This document shows positions 32,409 through 44,572 of a DNA stretch of 64,000 nucleotides, in pieces. Source of the DNA: Rhynchospora pubera (taxonomy: Eukaryota > Streptophyta > Magnoliopsida > Poales > Cyperaceae); contig CM051462.1 in the NCBI GenBank assembly GCA_028095005.1, positions 126,780,752 to 126,844,751 on the forward strand, in the 5' to 3' direction. Every line of letters begins with the position of its first letter. Positions within the stretch are counted from its first letter, which is position 1. The notes under the pieces are model-generated. The model made no database searches, was not told the DNA's origin, and saw only the letters and a list, made by a program, of their open reading frames with translations. The position numbers and the translations under genes are program-made.

Positions 32409-35130
32409 TCAGCTCTCCTCATCGTCTGTTTGAGAGGCAACCTTCCTTGATCTCTTCTTCACTGGATGTGGGGGTCCACCTGTCAGTTTGACAAATTTCT
32501 ATAGTAAATCATTCTCAGGCAAGTTAAACCAATGTTAATTATAGCATATTTTCATTAATATAGGTAATTCAAGCCTTTAGCAATTGGTACAAGGGCTGGG
32601 TATATACAATATAATAGATGAGTACATTAATAAATGTCAGGATAAGAAAGGAAATAAAGGGGTAATTTTGATGCCTGTTTCCTTGAAACTCACTTACATT
32701 GCACAAATTCTAACAACCACTCAACAGTTTTAGATTCCACTTCAAAAGAACCAGCAGTTCGTAAACAAATCTTATTTTCATAAGGAAATGTACAAGTGAT
32801 CCATGTCTGGGTAATTCTTTTTTTGAGTGAATTACACTAACGGTCCTTAAGAGTCATCCAGATTCAGTTACCCTTTCTAGTTGTTAAGATTTCAAAAGTA
32901 CCATTTTAGTCCTTCAAATTTTCAATTTACACCAAATTGATCCTATCTTTATAGCCAGTATAAAACTAGATAGAGATCCATGTCACATTGTAAGGATACT
33001 TATGATCAGACGTATTTAAATGTTATTTTTAATTAATTCAAATGACACAATCGTCAATATTAAAATAGTTACAAAATTTTACAAATTATTATATGTACAG
33101 TATGACACCATGGATAATTATTAGAGTATCCAAAGTATTTGCATTGGTTGTACCCATAGAAGTTGAATCGTAAAATGTATCGTGTATCGTAGCATTAAGT
33201 ATCGTATCGTGTATCGTGTATCGTATCGATTCGTTTAAGATACGCTAAGCTATCCTTAAAATTATGTAAAATAAGTAATTAGAATTTATATTGAACTATT
33301 TTCATTAAAAGAAAGTTCTAATATCACATTATATCCTTATAATCATTCGATAATTCAGCCTTCTTTAAATATAGTGTATAAATATTGGTTTTTACTTAAA
33401 TTTTATAATATATAATATGCATAAATCATTTACAATTTTAATCTATGATATTACACTATAAAATCTGTATAAATTATACTCATTATTAATTATTTTTGTA
33501 TGTATAAATTATTAATCATTATATTATTTACAATAGTGTAATGTATTTTATAACAACATATTGTATAATATTAATATATTTTTTATTCGTATAAATTATA
33601 AATATTATATTGTATAAAACTATAATCTATATAAATTATATTACAAAATATATGTAGAAACTATTAAGCTATTAATCATTATAGTATAGTATTATGCTAT
33701 ATAATTTGCATAAATGATGATGATTATTATTATTGTTGTTGTTCTTATTATTCTACTAATATTCTATTATAATCTTTATTAATTATAGTTGAAAATGATT
33801 ATTATTGTTATTATTATTCTACTAAAACAAATTGTTTCACGATTGAGTATTACCGAATCGTTTGTATCTTAAGATACACCCTAGTATCGTAAGTTACATA
33901 TCGTGTATCTTAAGATACATTAAGATACACTGCAATTGAGATACAATGGTCAAGATACGTATCGATCGGGCTATGAATCGTATCGTATCGTGAGTTACGT
34001 ATCGTGTATCTTAAGATACTAAATTCTATGGTTGTACCAATTACATCAACACCACTTGTACTGGTAAAATTTGATGCCAAAATAATTGGAACATCTATTT
34101 TTTTTTAATGGCAGTTACATGTAGTATCATTTTAGTATGAACTTCTAAAAGTTAAGACCAGATGTTAACTCAATAATACTCTGGCACCATTTGCGTAATT
34201 TACAATTCTTTTGTTTTTTTTTCCCTATTTTGGAGAAACATATATAATAAGATAGAATGATAAAAGATTCAAGAGTCCAAATCAAGTATCATAAGAGTAT
34301 CGTTTCTTTACAAAAATGCAAAATGAAAGGGCAATGTGTTTCATTAATTATCGCAAAAAAAAAAAAAAATCCAAATCCTGAATTTAGACCAAGTTTCAAG
34401 TACCATAACTGTTTGAAATGAATAAGGTCAATTTCATCATAATCCTAGGCTTTTTAAATGGGGAATGATTTAAATAATCACCTGAAAATCAAGAGGCAGA
34501 CCGAATTTATATCCAAACTACATCTCGAGCAAATTCTACCCAAGAAAGGAATAAAACTAACATAATTTTCCTAAAAACCCTTAGGTCAATATCTACCATT
34601 AACGTAAAATATATGAAAATTTAAACCAAATCACGCATACCTTCAAGAAAGTAGGTAGAACTAGGATACCCACGAACAGAAGTAAAAGAGAGAGACTCTT
34701 CTTCAGACATCACCACCATCTCTCCTCGCTCGTTCGCAACTCGACTGACCAATTCCATAACTTCCATCGGTTTTCTGAAAGGCGGGACCCAGTACGACGC
34801 ACCTGGTACGAAGGGAAGCCAATCCGGCGCGGATCTCTTGACAATCACTCCCTGGATCGCATCCTCGAGCCGTTTGATTCCGAGTACAGTTGATCTCGTG
34901 TCGGAATCGGAATCCAAGTCAGATTCGGAGGTTCCGTGATCTTCCTCTGGTAGGTTCGATCGGATTTCTATCTCGATCAGATCTCCCTCGATCAGTTCGC
35001 CGTTGTTTTTCCCAGATCGACTCGATTGCGCTCGGTGGAGGAGGAGAGAAGAGGGAACCAGAGATTTCTGAGCTAAAGGTTGCGCTCGCTTTTGAACTAG
35101 GGTTAGGGTTTGCGCGAGGATTCTGGCCAT
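32409..35130 (-). CDS. Small protein with probable mitochondrial presequence, function unknown
   Basis: Two exons on the minus strand, 34641-35130 and 32409-32479, joined at GAAG|GTATGC and CTGACAG|GT, give 186 residues. The N-terminus (MARILAQTLTLVQKRAQPLAQ) is Arg/Lys-rich, free of acids and followed by Ser-rich sequence, typical of a mitochondrial presequence. Residues 60-82 are acidic and low-complexity. The most conserved-looking block is SAPDWLPFVPGASYWVPP (100-117), with MSEEESLSFTSVRGYPSSTYF at 141-161. Exon 2 adds a basic tail, GGPPHPVKKRSRKVAS, then QTDDEES. I recognise this as a plant-type conserved small protein but cannot name it. If the intron were retained, the protein would stop shortly after EGMRDLV. 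The 2161-bp intron is mostly transposon. Confidence 0.8.
32822..34203. mobile_element. Older MITE in the intron, host of a hAT element
   Basis: GAATTACACTAACGGTCC near the left end pairs with GGCACCATTTGCGTAATTTAC at the right. AATTCTTTT occurs at 32813-32821 and 34204-34212 and could be a 9-bp duplication. Removing the nested element leaves about 0.5 kb. The exact left end is uncertain. Confidence 0.5.
33155..34030. mobile_element. hAT-type element with TATCGT subterminal repeats, 876 bp
   Basis: GTTGTACC is perfectly duplicated at 33147-33154 and 34031-34038. The ends CATAGAA / TTCTATG are inverted. Both subterminal regions are packed with TATCGTG/TATCGTA words and TCTTAAGATAC palindromes, as hAT ends often are (transposase binding). 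The interior is A/T-rich with no ORF. Confidence 0.8.
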
Positions 35131-36384
35131 GGCGAGAGGAATCAGAGGAGGTGAATTGAGACAAAAGAGGAAGGAGATTTGAGAGAAGGTAGAGATGGAG
35201 GTGGATTTTTCAATAAATTACGATTAGCACATGTTCTCGCCTGGTTTAAATATACACCATTTCACCTTTGATTACGTGTCCATATCCTATTACTCAAATA
35301 GTACATCCAGAAAATGGAAGGCCGAAATTAAACACACTACTAAAGATGCCTAATTCCTGATTTAATTTAAGTGAAAAGTCGTACAAAAAAGACGTCGTCG
35401 TACATTCCTAAAGACGGTGACCAAATTCGACGCGATAAAGGAGCATCCAGATAAGAGCGTGTGGGACCTGTGTTTCAGTGGACTGAAACCGGGTCCCCTA
35501 TATTCCAGGTGTTTTAATATATCTTACTTATTTATTATTTATTAATATATATATACTGCTAATTGCGTGTTAGATTTGTATAGAGGTTCATTAGTGGGCA
35601 ATTGCACGTTGGTATAAAAACTGTGCGGAAGGTTCGTTAGGGGAGAAAAAGCCCATAGTTTGCAATACAGCTTTTGAATGAGAAAATAAAGATCAACAAA
35701 TATTTGCTGCTGCCTTTTTTTTAGAAAATTGAAGACGGCTACTTATGGCGTTATAAAAATTGCTTAAGCTCGCAAGTCGCAAGAATTAGTTTTCTGAGAG
35801 AGAAGGATTTTGTATGAATTAATTATGAATTTTGACTGGGCATTCGCGATTTCAATTTCAATTAAATTTTAATTATCAAAAAATTTTTAATAACTGTCAT
35901 TTCAATTTCAATTAAATTTTATTAACTGCCCAACGTGACATATATTCATGCTTTTTATATTAGGTTTAAAATCTCCACATTTATTTTGTATATAGAATCA
36001 AAAGTTGAAAATAGTTGTCGGATGAAGGCTCCAAAATAACTCATTTTTAATATCTTGGTTTTAAGTAAAGTGAACTAAAACAAAAAAGGTTAAAACTTAA
36101 ACATTACTTTATTCAATTTATTTTTAGATATCCAAAGATATATGAATATATCTCATACAACCCAATCAGTCCTAGCCAACAAAAATAATCTCGCAATCAC
36201 GTCGTCGACGTTAACCAATGTGCGGTATCTTAAATTACAGACACAAATTTAAGTAACACCATCCTCCCGTGAGATACTGATATGGAGATGAAAAAAAAAA
36301 AAATCAATTGCTTGGATGGATTAAATCAAATTGAGATCATCATCTCAGTCAAAAAATATCGTTTTTCACTTCAATTTACACTAG

Positions 36385-37265
36385 ACATCAAAGTCGCACA
36401 GCTTCGTTGTGATATGTTTTTTTAGATAGAAGAATAATTCAATCTATTCCGTCAAATTTGTCAAAATATAAAAAATTTCTAGACAAAAATTTGTAAGTTC
36501 AAAATTAATAATTTATGTCATCAAAAGCCACCATATAAATTTAGCATAAATTTTCTGCCAAAAACAACTTCTTGCATAAATTCAGATCGATCGATTAGCA
36601 AAATTGAATGGCTCAAATCGCATGTCGTGGGAGAGGATATTTTCCCCCTAAAGATTAGGCATAAAATACTTTAGATTTTTCAAATATATCTACCTTAGAT
36701 TTCCAAATATGTTTACTTCTTAATAATTAAATAATGATTGATATGACTATTTTAATTTATATTTAACAAATATAATTTCCCCAATGCGGACCTAACTAAT
36801 GTGGTGACGCGACTTTATTAATAATTAGACATGACAATCGCAGCTTCATTGCGCTATGATTTTTTAGATTGAGAATTATTCAATCTATTTCATCAAATTT
36901 GTCAAAAATTGTAATGTAAAATATAAAAAAAAACTGTCATAAAAAAACTTACCAAAATTTATAGATAGAAATTTGTTAGTTCGAAATTAGTAATTTCTGT
37001 CATAAAAAGTCATCATATAAACTTGGTATAAATTTATTGTCAAAAAAAAACTTGCAAAAGTAACCTCTAAGAAAGGATAATTAAGAAGGGTAAACTTCTA
37101 GCATTGATTTAGATCAATAAATCAACGAAAATTAGAGGGTTCAGATCGTATATTGTAGGAGGGGTAATACGGACCACATTTTTTAATTAATATATTTAAT
37201 TCTTAGATTAAATAATGATTAGTACGACTATTTTTAATATATTTGACAAAAAAATAATTTTTAAT
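36385..37265 (+). repeat. Diverged ~445-bp tandem duplication
   Basis: Copy 1 (about 36385-36785) and copy 2 (about 36828-37265) share, in the same order, TTCAATCTATT.C.TCAAATTTGTCAAA, AATTTGT.AGTTC.AAATTA.TAATTT.TGTCAT, CA.CATATAAA, TTAGATCAATAAATCA-like words, and TTAAATAATGATT. Divergence is heavy, so the duplication is old. No coding function is seen. Confidence 0.7.
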
Positions 37266-37977
37266 TATAGAAAATGCAAAAAAAACTAATTAAAAATGTA
37301 AAAAAAATTTCAATGCGGCTACGAAAATTTATATATATACACACACACACACTATAGATATAGATGATGAGTTGAAACCGATGGAGGTTTTATTGTGTGA
37401 TTTGAGTTTTATATATATTTTCGTAATTCATGTTTCAAATATCAAGGTATGATTGAAGCATGTAAAATTATAAATGGAAACACCAAAATGCTCCTCTATA
37501 TTTAGTCATGTATAATTTAGATGTATTTTCTGAAGTCATTTTTATTTTTTTATTTATGTAGCATCGTGCTTTATTCAACTCACTTTTAATGTAATTTCAT
37601 TTTAGAAAAGTTAATTTGCCTCATCTAAACTTGAAAAAGAATGTAACTGCTGCTTAAAGGCAAGAATGGTGTTTGTTTGTGCTTTTTACACGAGAAGAGA
37701 AACCTTATCCATGCCGAGCACAGTTACCACACAAAAACACGTCATAGAAAACCCCAGAATCGAAATTATCGAATAAACGGACCTGCTAAACTCGTCTGAC
37801 GTGTATCTCGAAATCTCAGCCGCCCAATCAACTTAAGAATCTTAAATTCATCAATCCAGACGATCTGAATCGTTCGATTATACTTAGGAACTGGTTTAGC
37901 GAGTATTTTTTGACTTGTTCTAGGTTACATGCACGGGGCTCGCTTGTCCATTGGATCTTAATCAGACGGCCAGCGTA

Positions 37978-38002
37978 CCGCGCGACACGCTGTGTCGCGC
38001 GG
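37978..38002. repeat. Perfect GC-rich hairpin (11-bp arms, 3-nt loop)
   Basis: CCGCGCGACAC at 37978-37988 is exactly complementary to GTGTCGCGCGG at 37992-38002. The 60 bp before it (TTACATGCACG.GGCT..CTTGTCCATTGGATCTT) match the interior of the MITE at 47766-47955, so it is probably a fragment of that family. It lies about 190 bp upstream of the ATG of the gene at 38194. Confidence 0.75.
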
Positions 38003-38193
38003 CAGCGGATCTGAATTTTTGTAAACGGTAAACGGCCCCGTTGTCCCGTACAGATTTAGCGAGTCTAATCACATACTTCTCGAATTATTTATATAATTTA
38101 TTATAATAATAACATCACCCATTTTTAATGGTGTTCGTCTTCTTCCTTGAGGCACAAAAGGGCACAAACTTGCGAGAATCGTGAGCCTCTCTC

Positions 38194-40991
38194 ATGGCGG
38201 AAACGACTCGTACCGGCGTTTCAGATCCCAAAGGTCCAGATCCAACGGTTAATAAAGGCGCAGTTGGTGATTCTCAGGTGCTTTACGAGCGTTAGATTTC
38301 CTTATTTCTTTCTGTTGATCTACCAATAAAGTTGTAATCTTTCCGTCAGGGAATGAGTTTACACAAGTTTAGCGTTCAGGAAATAGTTGGTTCTGGCGAT
38401 CTATTTTCAATTGTAATTTGTACTGTTTTAGGGATTTGTTCTTTTGAAATTTCCGCTTGATCCTGGTTGGTTATGTTTTTAGTCAAATTGTTTAAATAAC
38501 ATTTTATAATCAGCACAAATTCAAAATTTTGAAGTGCAATTTAGAAGCTAAAACTGGAGTCCTGTTGTAAAGTAGATCTCAAATCCCAAATCCCAAATCA
38601 ACGCATAAGCATTCCAGCCATTAAGAAGTCTCGACTTTTACTACAACCCTTCAGTATGTGCATAATCTATGGCTAAATAACCATTAAATACTCGGTACTG
38701 TATGGTATGTTCTGCTGGTAGCCTTCTCTGTATCAATTGGTATAGACTTTTGTTGCTGGTACCTGAGGACCACTGATAGCCTCTAGCCTTCTTTTGATCA
38801 AAGAGTATTGTACCAGTAACGGATGCGTTCATCCTGTACAATCGGGCTGATACCATAATCACTGGCTAAATAACCATCTACTACTTCAGTAGTCAGTACG
38901 ATACCATAATGGAGGTGCCCATTTTGGAAAACCAGGCTAATATAATAATCTCTGGTTATGTAACCATCTGCTACTTATTATATCACTTCATTTCTTCTTC
39001 CCTCTTATGTATCGTATTTGTTTCTTCCTTTGATTTAGGTATCAGATGTCCAAATTTCTCGAGATTTTGCATTCCCGATGTATCCAGTCTTATTCCAGCC
39101 AGTTGTTCCTTTGCAAAATGAAGAGCAAGATCTTGCTCCTGGTATCTATGCTATATCATCCAACCCTTTTACTGGTATGATGGCTGGTCATGCTTCCAGT
39201 TCCCTTATTCCGTTGAAGTATCACATTCCCAGGTAAATTTATAGTTTACCATGATTAGTTATTATAGATTCATTTTGTAACTTCCCTCTTAAAAGAGTAT
39301 TTTTTTTCTCTGTTTTTAAATATTGGAACTTTGGAAGACTTGGAAGTATGAATTTCTACTTCAGCTCTCTCTGATTGCAAGCAGACTGACATACTTGGAA
39401 ATTTCTCAATTCCAATTAGGGCTTGTTTGTCAATAGCACAGCAGTAGCATTTATGTGATACCAGTGCTAGAATAGCGCTGTCAATGAGTGCAAAGTTTAG
39501 ACTATTCTTGTTGTCTGCAACAGTGAATGTTGTTTGGCACTCTTGAACTTCATTCCAGCAAGTCGAATTGGCTCTCTTCCCCTGTTTTATCAAAATGACG
39601 GAACAATGGAAGAGGCTATTCTAAAACTACTCAAATCCTAATCTTGTGTTTTGCACTGAATTGTAAGCCAGAATAGTACTATTATGCTATTCTGCTATTT
39701 AGGTAGAATATGGTTTCCAAACAGTCTTTACGGAGAAACTGTAATGTTCCAATTTTTAGATAGAACATGTATCTGAAGACACTTTTTTAAAGATGCATTT
39801 TTTTAAATGAGCCCCTCAATTTCTGGATATATTTATTTTTTTCAAATTTGAAATATCAATTCGCTCAGTTTTTTAAAATTGCAGGAGGGAGAATCAGAAT
39901 ACAGGGGGAGGGGAAGGACAAGGAGTGGGGCAACCACAGCAAGGACTGCACAGACAGCAGCCACAACAAGTGATGGTGCGGCGTTTTCAGTTCCAGTTCC
40001 AGCTAGACCTGGCTCTAATTATTAAATTAGCAGCTGTGGTGTTTCTCTTTAGTCAGGAGGGTTCGAAACAAAGGCTCTTCCTTCTCACATTCTTCGCCTT
40101 TGTTATATATTTGTAAGTTCAATCTTTTTTTTTTTCACTTAAATTTTTTTTAAAGATTTCTCCTTTTTCATCTGATACCACATTATATATACTATTTTTT
40201 ATTTTTTATTCACCAGATCTTGCTATTTTATATGCATACACTATTACAAACTGGTTTGGGTCCTTTTTCATCATTAGGGTCCTTTTTCATCATTTTATAG
40301 ACATTTGTTATCTTATAACATAATTTTAGGTACAAAAATTAAGTGACTCTAATAAAGGTGTCTGTTTGGCAGATATCAGACTGGTACACTTGCACCTTTA
40401 CTGAGGTGGCTAAAACAAGCGGCTGCCGCAAGACCCCCACCTCCTGCTGTCCGGGCAGAGAACCAGCCTTTGGTTCCACCAGCAAATGATTTGGATAATC
40501 AAATACCTGGTATTTAGTACTTTCAATGTTTGCTTCTATCTCCTTCTGATTTAGCTGTTATCAATTGTTGGTGATTACTTTTGGGCAATTGGTATTGATT
40601 TTGAAAATTGATGACCTAATCCTCCTCTCCAATGCAGATACATTTATATTTTTCTGGTGTAGTAACAGTTTTTGCACGTACTGACATGTGTTTTAAATCT
40701 ACATCTTACATTTTTTTTCTTTTCCCAAAATTTTTGGAACCAACTAAAAATTCTTGGCATTCTTGTACAGAGGGCAATGCTGGAGCAGAAAATCAAAACA
40801 TAAACCCTCACCCTAATCCTGATCAGGGTGGAGAAATGCAGGAGCATCTAGCTCAAAACAACCCTAATCCTAACCCTAACCGTAACCAAGGAGGTAACGA
40901 CAATGGCGTCTGGGGTATTATCAAAGAAATACAAATGATCGTTGTTGGATTTATTGCATCTCTTCTCCCCGGCTTCCAACACAATGATTAG
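38194..40991 (+). CDS. Multi-pass membrane protein of a conserved plant family, function unknown
   Basis: Five exons (38194-38277, 39039-39232, 39885-40112, 40373-40509, 40771-40991) joined at GT..AG sites give 287 residues, in frame throughout. Order: a polar start (MAETTRTGVSDPKG); a conserved-looking segment RDFAFPMYPVLFQPVVP..IYAISSNPFTG..SSLIPLKYHIP (about 35-92); a Gln/Gly-rich linker (95-123); then RRFQFQFQLDLALIIKLAAVVFLF and RLFLLTFFAFVIYLYQTG, which form two membrane segments at about 133-148 and 157-173. A Pro/Asn-rich stretch (PNPNPN) follows, and the C-terminus is GIIKEIQMIVVGFIASLLPGF with a third hydrophobic stretch (268-282). The paired-helix YLYQTG arrangement recalls the membrane part of HERPUD-type ER proteins, but this is only a suggestion and no ubiquitin-like domain is present. 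Intron 1 contains a small internal duplication (GGCTAAATAACCAT). Confidence 0.85.
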
Positions 40992-41687
40992 CCTTTTTTT
41001 TTATTTCTTTCTTTATAGATTTTGTTAAAAAACATCGACCTTTTCATCATGTATTCTAGAAAAAAAGTGAAGAAGGATGAAATTGCTTGTTGTGATGTTA
41101 AATAAAACATGATAACAGCCTCCCCTTTTGTATCTTTCGGCCAGATAGAGTTGTGTAAAGATTGTTAGGGTAATTTCTTTGAGGAACGTTCGTAGTTCAA
41201 TCAAAAGATTTCACCCTTCGACCTTTCGGAATTTTTTTTGTTAAATTTACTACCCTTTGCATGCCTCAGCGACGAATTATAAGTGCCTCCTCTCCTATGC
41301 TATCCCCCATTCTTAGGCACTTGAAGGCTATTTCCAAATGGTTGGTGTATAATAATTAAATTATTTTGTTAGTTTAACAAGGTGGAAGTAATTTTGAAAT
41401 GTGTATTTGTTATTTCATCATGGCACTTCATTTTAATTGGGAGTCATAATTTTACAAATGCATATAATTTTATATATGGTCTTTTTGAGTCGCAATAAAA
41501 TCGATTTGGAATTTTGTGGTCATATGAAGTTATATATTTTTAGAAAATTATGTATGAAGTATGATTTTTTTTTCTTCTGTTTGGAGGGTTGTATGGAGTA
41601 TGAATCTAATGACCAATGCTAGTCAATGTATAGTTCATGCTAACGTGCATGTTTTTAATACTTTATCAACAACTCTACCAACAAGTG
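40992..41687 (+). other. 3' UTR of the membrane-protein gene and flank
   Basis: AATAAA at about 41101 is a plausible polyadenylation signal. Nothing else recognised. Confidence 0.45.
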
Positions 41688-41808
41688 GTCGAAATTCGGT
41701 ATTTTGGGTATTTTCCGAAATTTCTTAGTATTTTGTCTCACGATACTATTTAATTTTCGGTATTATCGAAACTTTTCGATATCCGGTAAGGTATTGAAAA
41801 CAATGGTC
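41688..41808. mobile_element. Degenerate relative of the 29164 fold-back element
   Basis: The right end CCGGTAAGGTATTGAAAACAATG matches the terminal repeat at 29164. The left part has GGTATTTT..GGTATTTTCCG in inverted relation to TTTTCGGTATTATCG. Confidence 0.55.
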
Positions 41809-42084
41809 ACGTGTAATTAACCTTGTAGAAATAAAGATATTGAGAGCGAGTTCTATATATAACGTACCCTTCAAATGTAAGAACTCATGAGTAATGAAAA
41901 TGAATAGACAACTATTTTTATAACATTTATCATCAATTATGAAGGATCATGAAAATGTAATAAATGGATTAGACATGGGAGAATAACCAATAATTTTGTA
42001 TTTCATCTCTCTAAATCACAATGAAAATAATTTTAAAATTTTGTGGCGACGTAAAATTCTTGTAGTTGATATATATTTTAGAAA

Positions 42085-43920
42085 ATCAAATAGTTGCAGA
42101 TTGTTTAAATCAAATTTTGAAAAAAGGGAGACTTGCTGGTAAGATAAGAGGCTTGGGGCCAGCTATAGATGATGGTCTGTAAATTAATGATACGATTATT
42201 TTTTGTCAAGCAGATAGCATGGTGATTCGAGCAATAAAATGGGCATTTCTGGGATTTGAGGCTCTTACATGTATCAAAGTTAATTATAATAAATGTGAGG
42301 TTTTTTCTATCAATATAGATCTTATTAAAGCTTCTCAGTTGGCAGATTTATTTGGTTGTAAGATAGCTGAGTGGCCTTTATTGTATCTAGGCATTCCTAT
42401 CCATGGAAACAAATTGGTAGGAGATTTTGGCAACCTATAATAGATAAGTATAGCAAGAAACTCAATGGTTGGCAAAGTTCTTTCATGTCTTATGGAGGGA
42501 AAGTAGTTTAAACAATCAATAATGTGCTATCATCTTTAGCAATATATGTGATGTCCTTTCATATGATGCCTAGAATTATACAGAAAAAGATAGACTAGAT
42601 TAGAGCAGGATTTCTTTGGAACTCTGGAAAACATAAGAAAATTCATTTGATTAATTGGGTTCAGATTTGTAGATTGAAAGAACAAGGAGGGTTGGGTATT
42701 GCAGATTTGAAAAATTTAAATATATCACTTTTATGCAAATGGATTTGGAGGTATAAAGATCGGGTTGTAAGGAGTGGTGGAAAACCATTCTTCAGAGCAA
42801 ATATGCTTCATCCACAAATGCACATGATTGGTCCCCTTTCTGGAAAATGTTTAAGAAACATGAACATTTGATTGATATCAATAGAAGTATTAAGATAGGG
42901 GATGGAAAAAGTTCTTTCTTTTGGCATGATAAATGGTGTGGACAGATTCCTCTGAAAATTTTCTTTTCATCTCTTTGTAATATTTGCACTAATACCCAAA
43001 TTATTGTTGCAAATGCTATTAGAATGGATAGAGTTGATATTAGTTTTAGGAGGCTGTTATCCAGAGTCCAGAGAGATGATTTACAATGGCTTTATATTTT
43101 GATACATCCTTTTTGTTCTTTAAAAAATCATTCAGATAGAGTTTTTTGGGGAGAAGATGAAAAAGATAATTTCTCTGGGGCTGTTAGGATTCCCTAAAGA
43201 ATTTGAGAAATTTCATCTTCCTACCATAAATTTATTATAAACAATCCAAACTCTTCACAAAGTTACACACTTCCCAATAAATTTATTTCTAGGAATTACA
43301 ACTTCCCCAAATTCTCCAAATTCCTAAGCGATCCAAACGGTCCCTCTAGTAGAAAGTTATATTTTTGGTTAGATGATAGGGGTCCAAAGAACTTTTTACA
43401 AAGAGATTTAGAATTTGAAATTGCCTTTAAAAATTAAAGTTTTTCTTTGGATTCTAAGTCAAAGAAAATTATTAACTAGAGATATTTTGGCTGCAAGGGG
43501 ATGGGATGGAGATACCGAGTGTGTATTTTGTAAGAACAATGAAAATATAGATCATCTTTTTGTTAGATGTGATCATATAAGATCTATATGGATTTGGTTT
43601 TTTCAACGTTGTTCAGATTAGTTCATATCCTCTGTGGTTGGTAGATATAGTACAAGCTCAATTCTCTTTAGATATAAAGTTGAGAACAACCTTTAAAATT
43701 ATTCGTGCAGCAATTTTTTGGAATATTTGGTTATATAGGAATGAGAGATGTTTTTCTGATGGGAAATTGAAGTCTTTAAGATGTTTTGGACTAACTATAA
43801 AATCTTTAATATTATACTGGTCAGGTTGTTTCTCAGAGAAAATGAAGCTCCAGGTGTTAGAGTTGATGCCAGATGTGACTGTGTTACCTATGCAGCTGAC
43901 GGGAGTGGTATAGGGTTAGG
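42085..43920 (+). pseudogene. Decayed LINE ORF2 (reverse transcriptase and zf-RVT remnant)
   Basis: Fragments in shifting frames read as one LINE ORF2: LKKGRLAGKIRGLGPAIDDGL then a stop where the catalytic YADD block should be (...INDTIIF); FEALTCIKVNYNKCEVFS; LYLGIPIHG; a frameshift near 42420; NGWQSSFMSYGGK; QGGLGIADLKNLNISLLCKWIWRY; GDGKSSFFWHDKWCG; then, after a MITE insertion, PLKIKVFLWILSQRKLLTRDILAARGW and the zinc-binding CVFCKNNENIDHLFVRC. Several stops and frameshifts plus the MITE make it non-functional. The endonuclease half is absent (5' truncation). Confidence 0.9.
43177..43345. mobile_element. CCGTTTGGAT-family MITE inserted in the decayed LINE
   Basis: The right end GATCCAAACGGTCCC and the core AAACTCTTCACAAAGTTACAC identify the family. 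The left end is mutated (GGGGCTGTTAGGATTCCC). LINE coding sequence stops before it and resumes after it, giving a clear age order. Confidence 0.8.
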
Positions 43921-44572
43921 AGATGGAAGTGAAAAAATGCTGATGCTCACTGCTGAATAGAGGGAGAATGATGATGGCTGTGGTTGTAGTTGGTCGTTTT
44001 ATTGTTTCAGTGTTGATTTTCACTTCTCTGGAAGTTCTTGTTTGATTTGGTGGTTGATTTGTGTACTTTTAGGGGCGTTTTTGAATAAGTGTTTTTTTAG
44101 GTTCTGCTGTTAAGGAAGTAAGGGAAGTAATTGTTATTTGCTGTTAAAAGATGTTTGAAGTTTACAACTGGTTGTTAATCGGAGAAGATAAGATACGTAG
44201 AGGTGATTTGCTAATTGCTAGTTCGAAGATGATGGCTTGGATGAGAAGCGCTTCCTGACTAGAATTTCTTTTAAGTTTGTTCTTTTTTCACTGTTTGTAG
44301 TGGTGAGTGTTTCTTTGGTTTTCTTTGTAATAAACGTTTCGGTAGTTGAGGAGGGGTTGTGGGTTAGGTAATTTTAGTGATTCTTTTGATATGTTGGATT
44401 TGCTGGTTTCGGTTGGTACTAGGTTTAGTTTAGGGATAGGATTTATTGTTGGGTCTGATGGTACCGGTTGGTACCAGATTTTTTGTAAGAAGTTTTGTGA
44501 GGTGTTCTACTTTTCAGTAATGGAAAGTGGTGGGTCTTTTCCCACTTATTTAATTTTTTTTTAAATATTGTA

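Larger units (their letters stand above)
35131..38193. other. Divergent intergenic region between genes 2 and 3
   Basis: The two genes point away from each other, so both promoters lie here. I see no unambiguous TATA box. It holds the tandem duplication at 36385-37265, an (AC)n run near 37333-37350 and the hairpin at 37978. Confidence 0.5.
42085..44572 (+). mobile_element. 5'-truncated LINE with 3' UTR
   Basis: The decayed ORF2 is followed by a G/T-rich 3' UTR of about 650 bp that ends near TTTAATTTTTTTTTAAATATTG. A true poly(A) tail is not obvious, so the 3' limit is approximate. Confidence 0.7.

Noticed and set aside
39418..39740. Possible MITE in intron 2 of the gene at 38194 (GGGCTTGTTT.. 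/ ..GGTTTCCAAACAGTC)
   Set aside because: Terminal complementarity is weak and no target duplication could be found.
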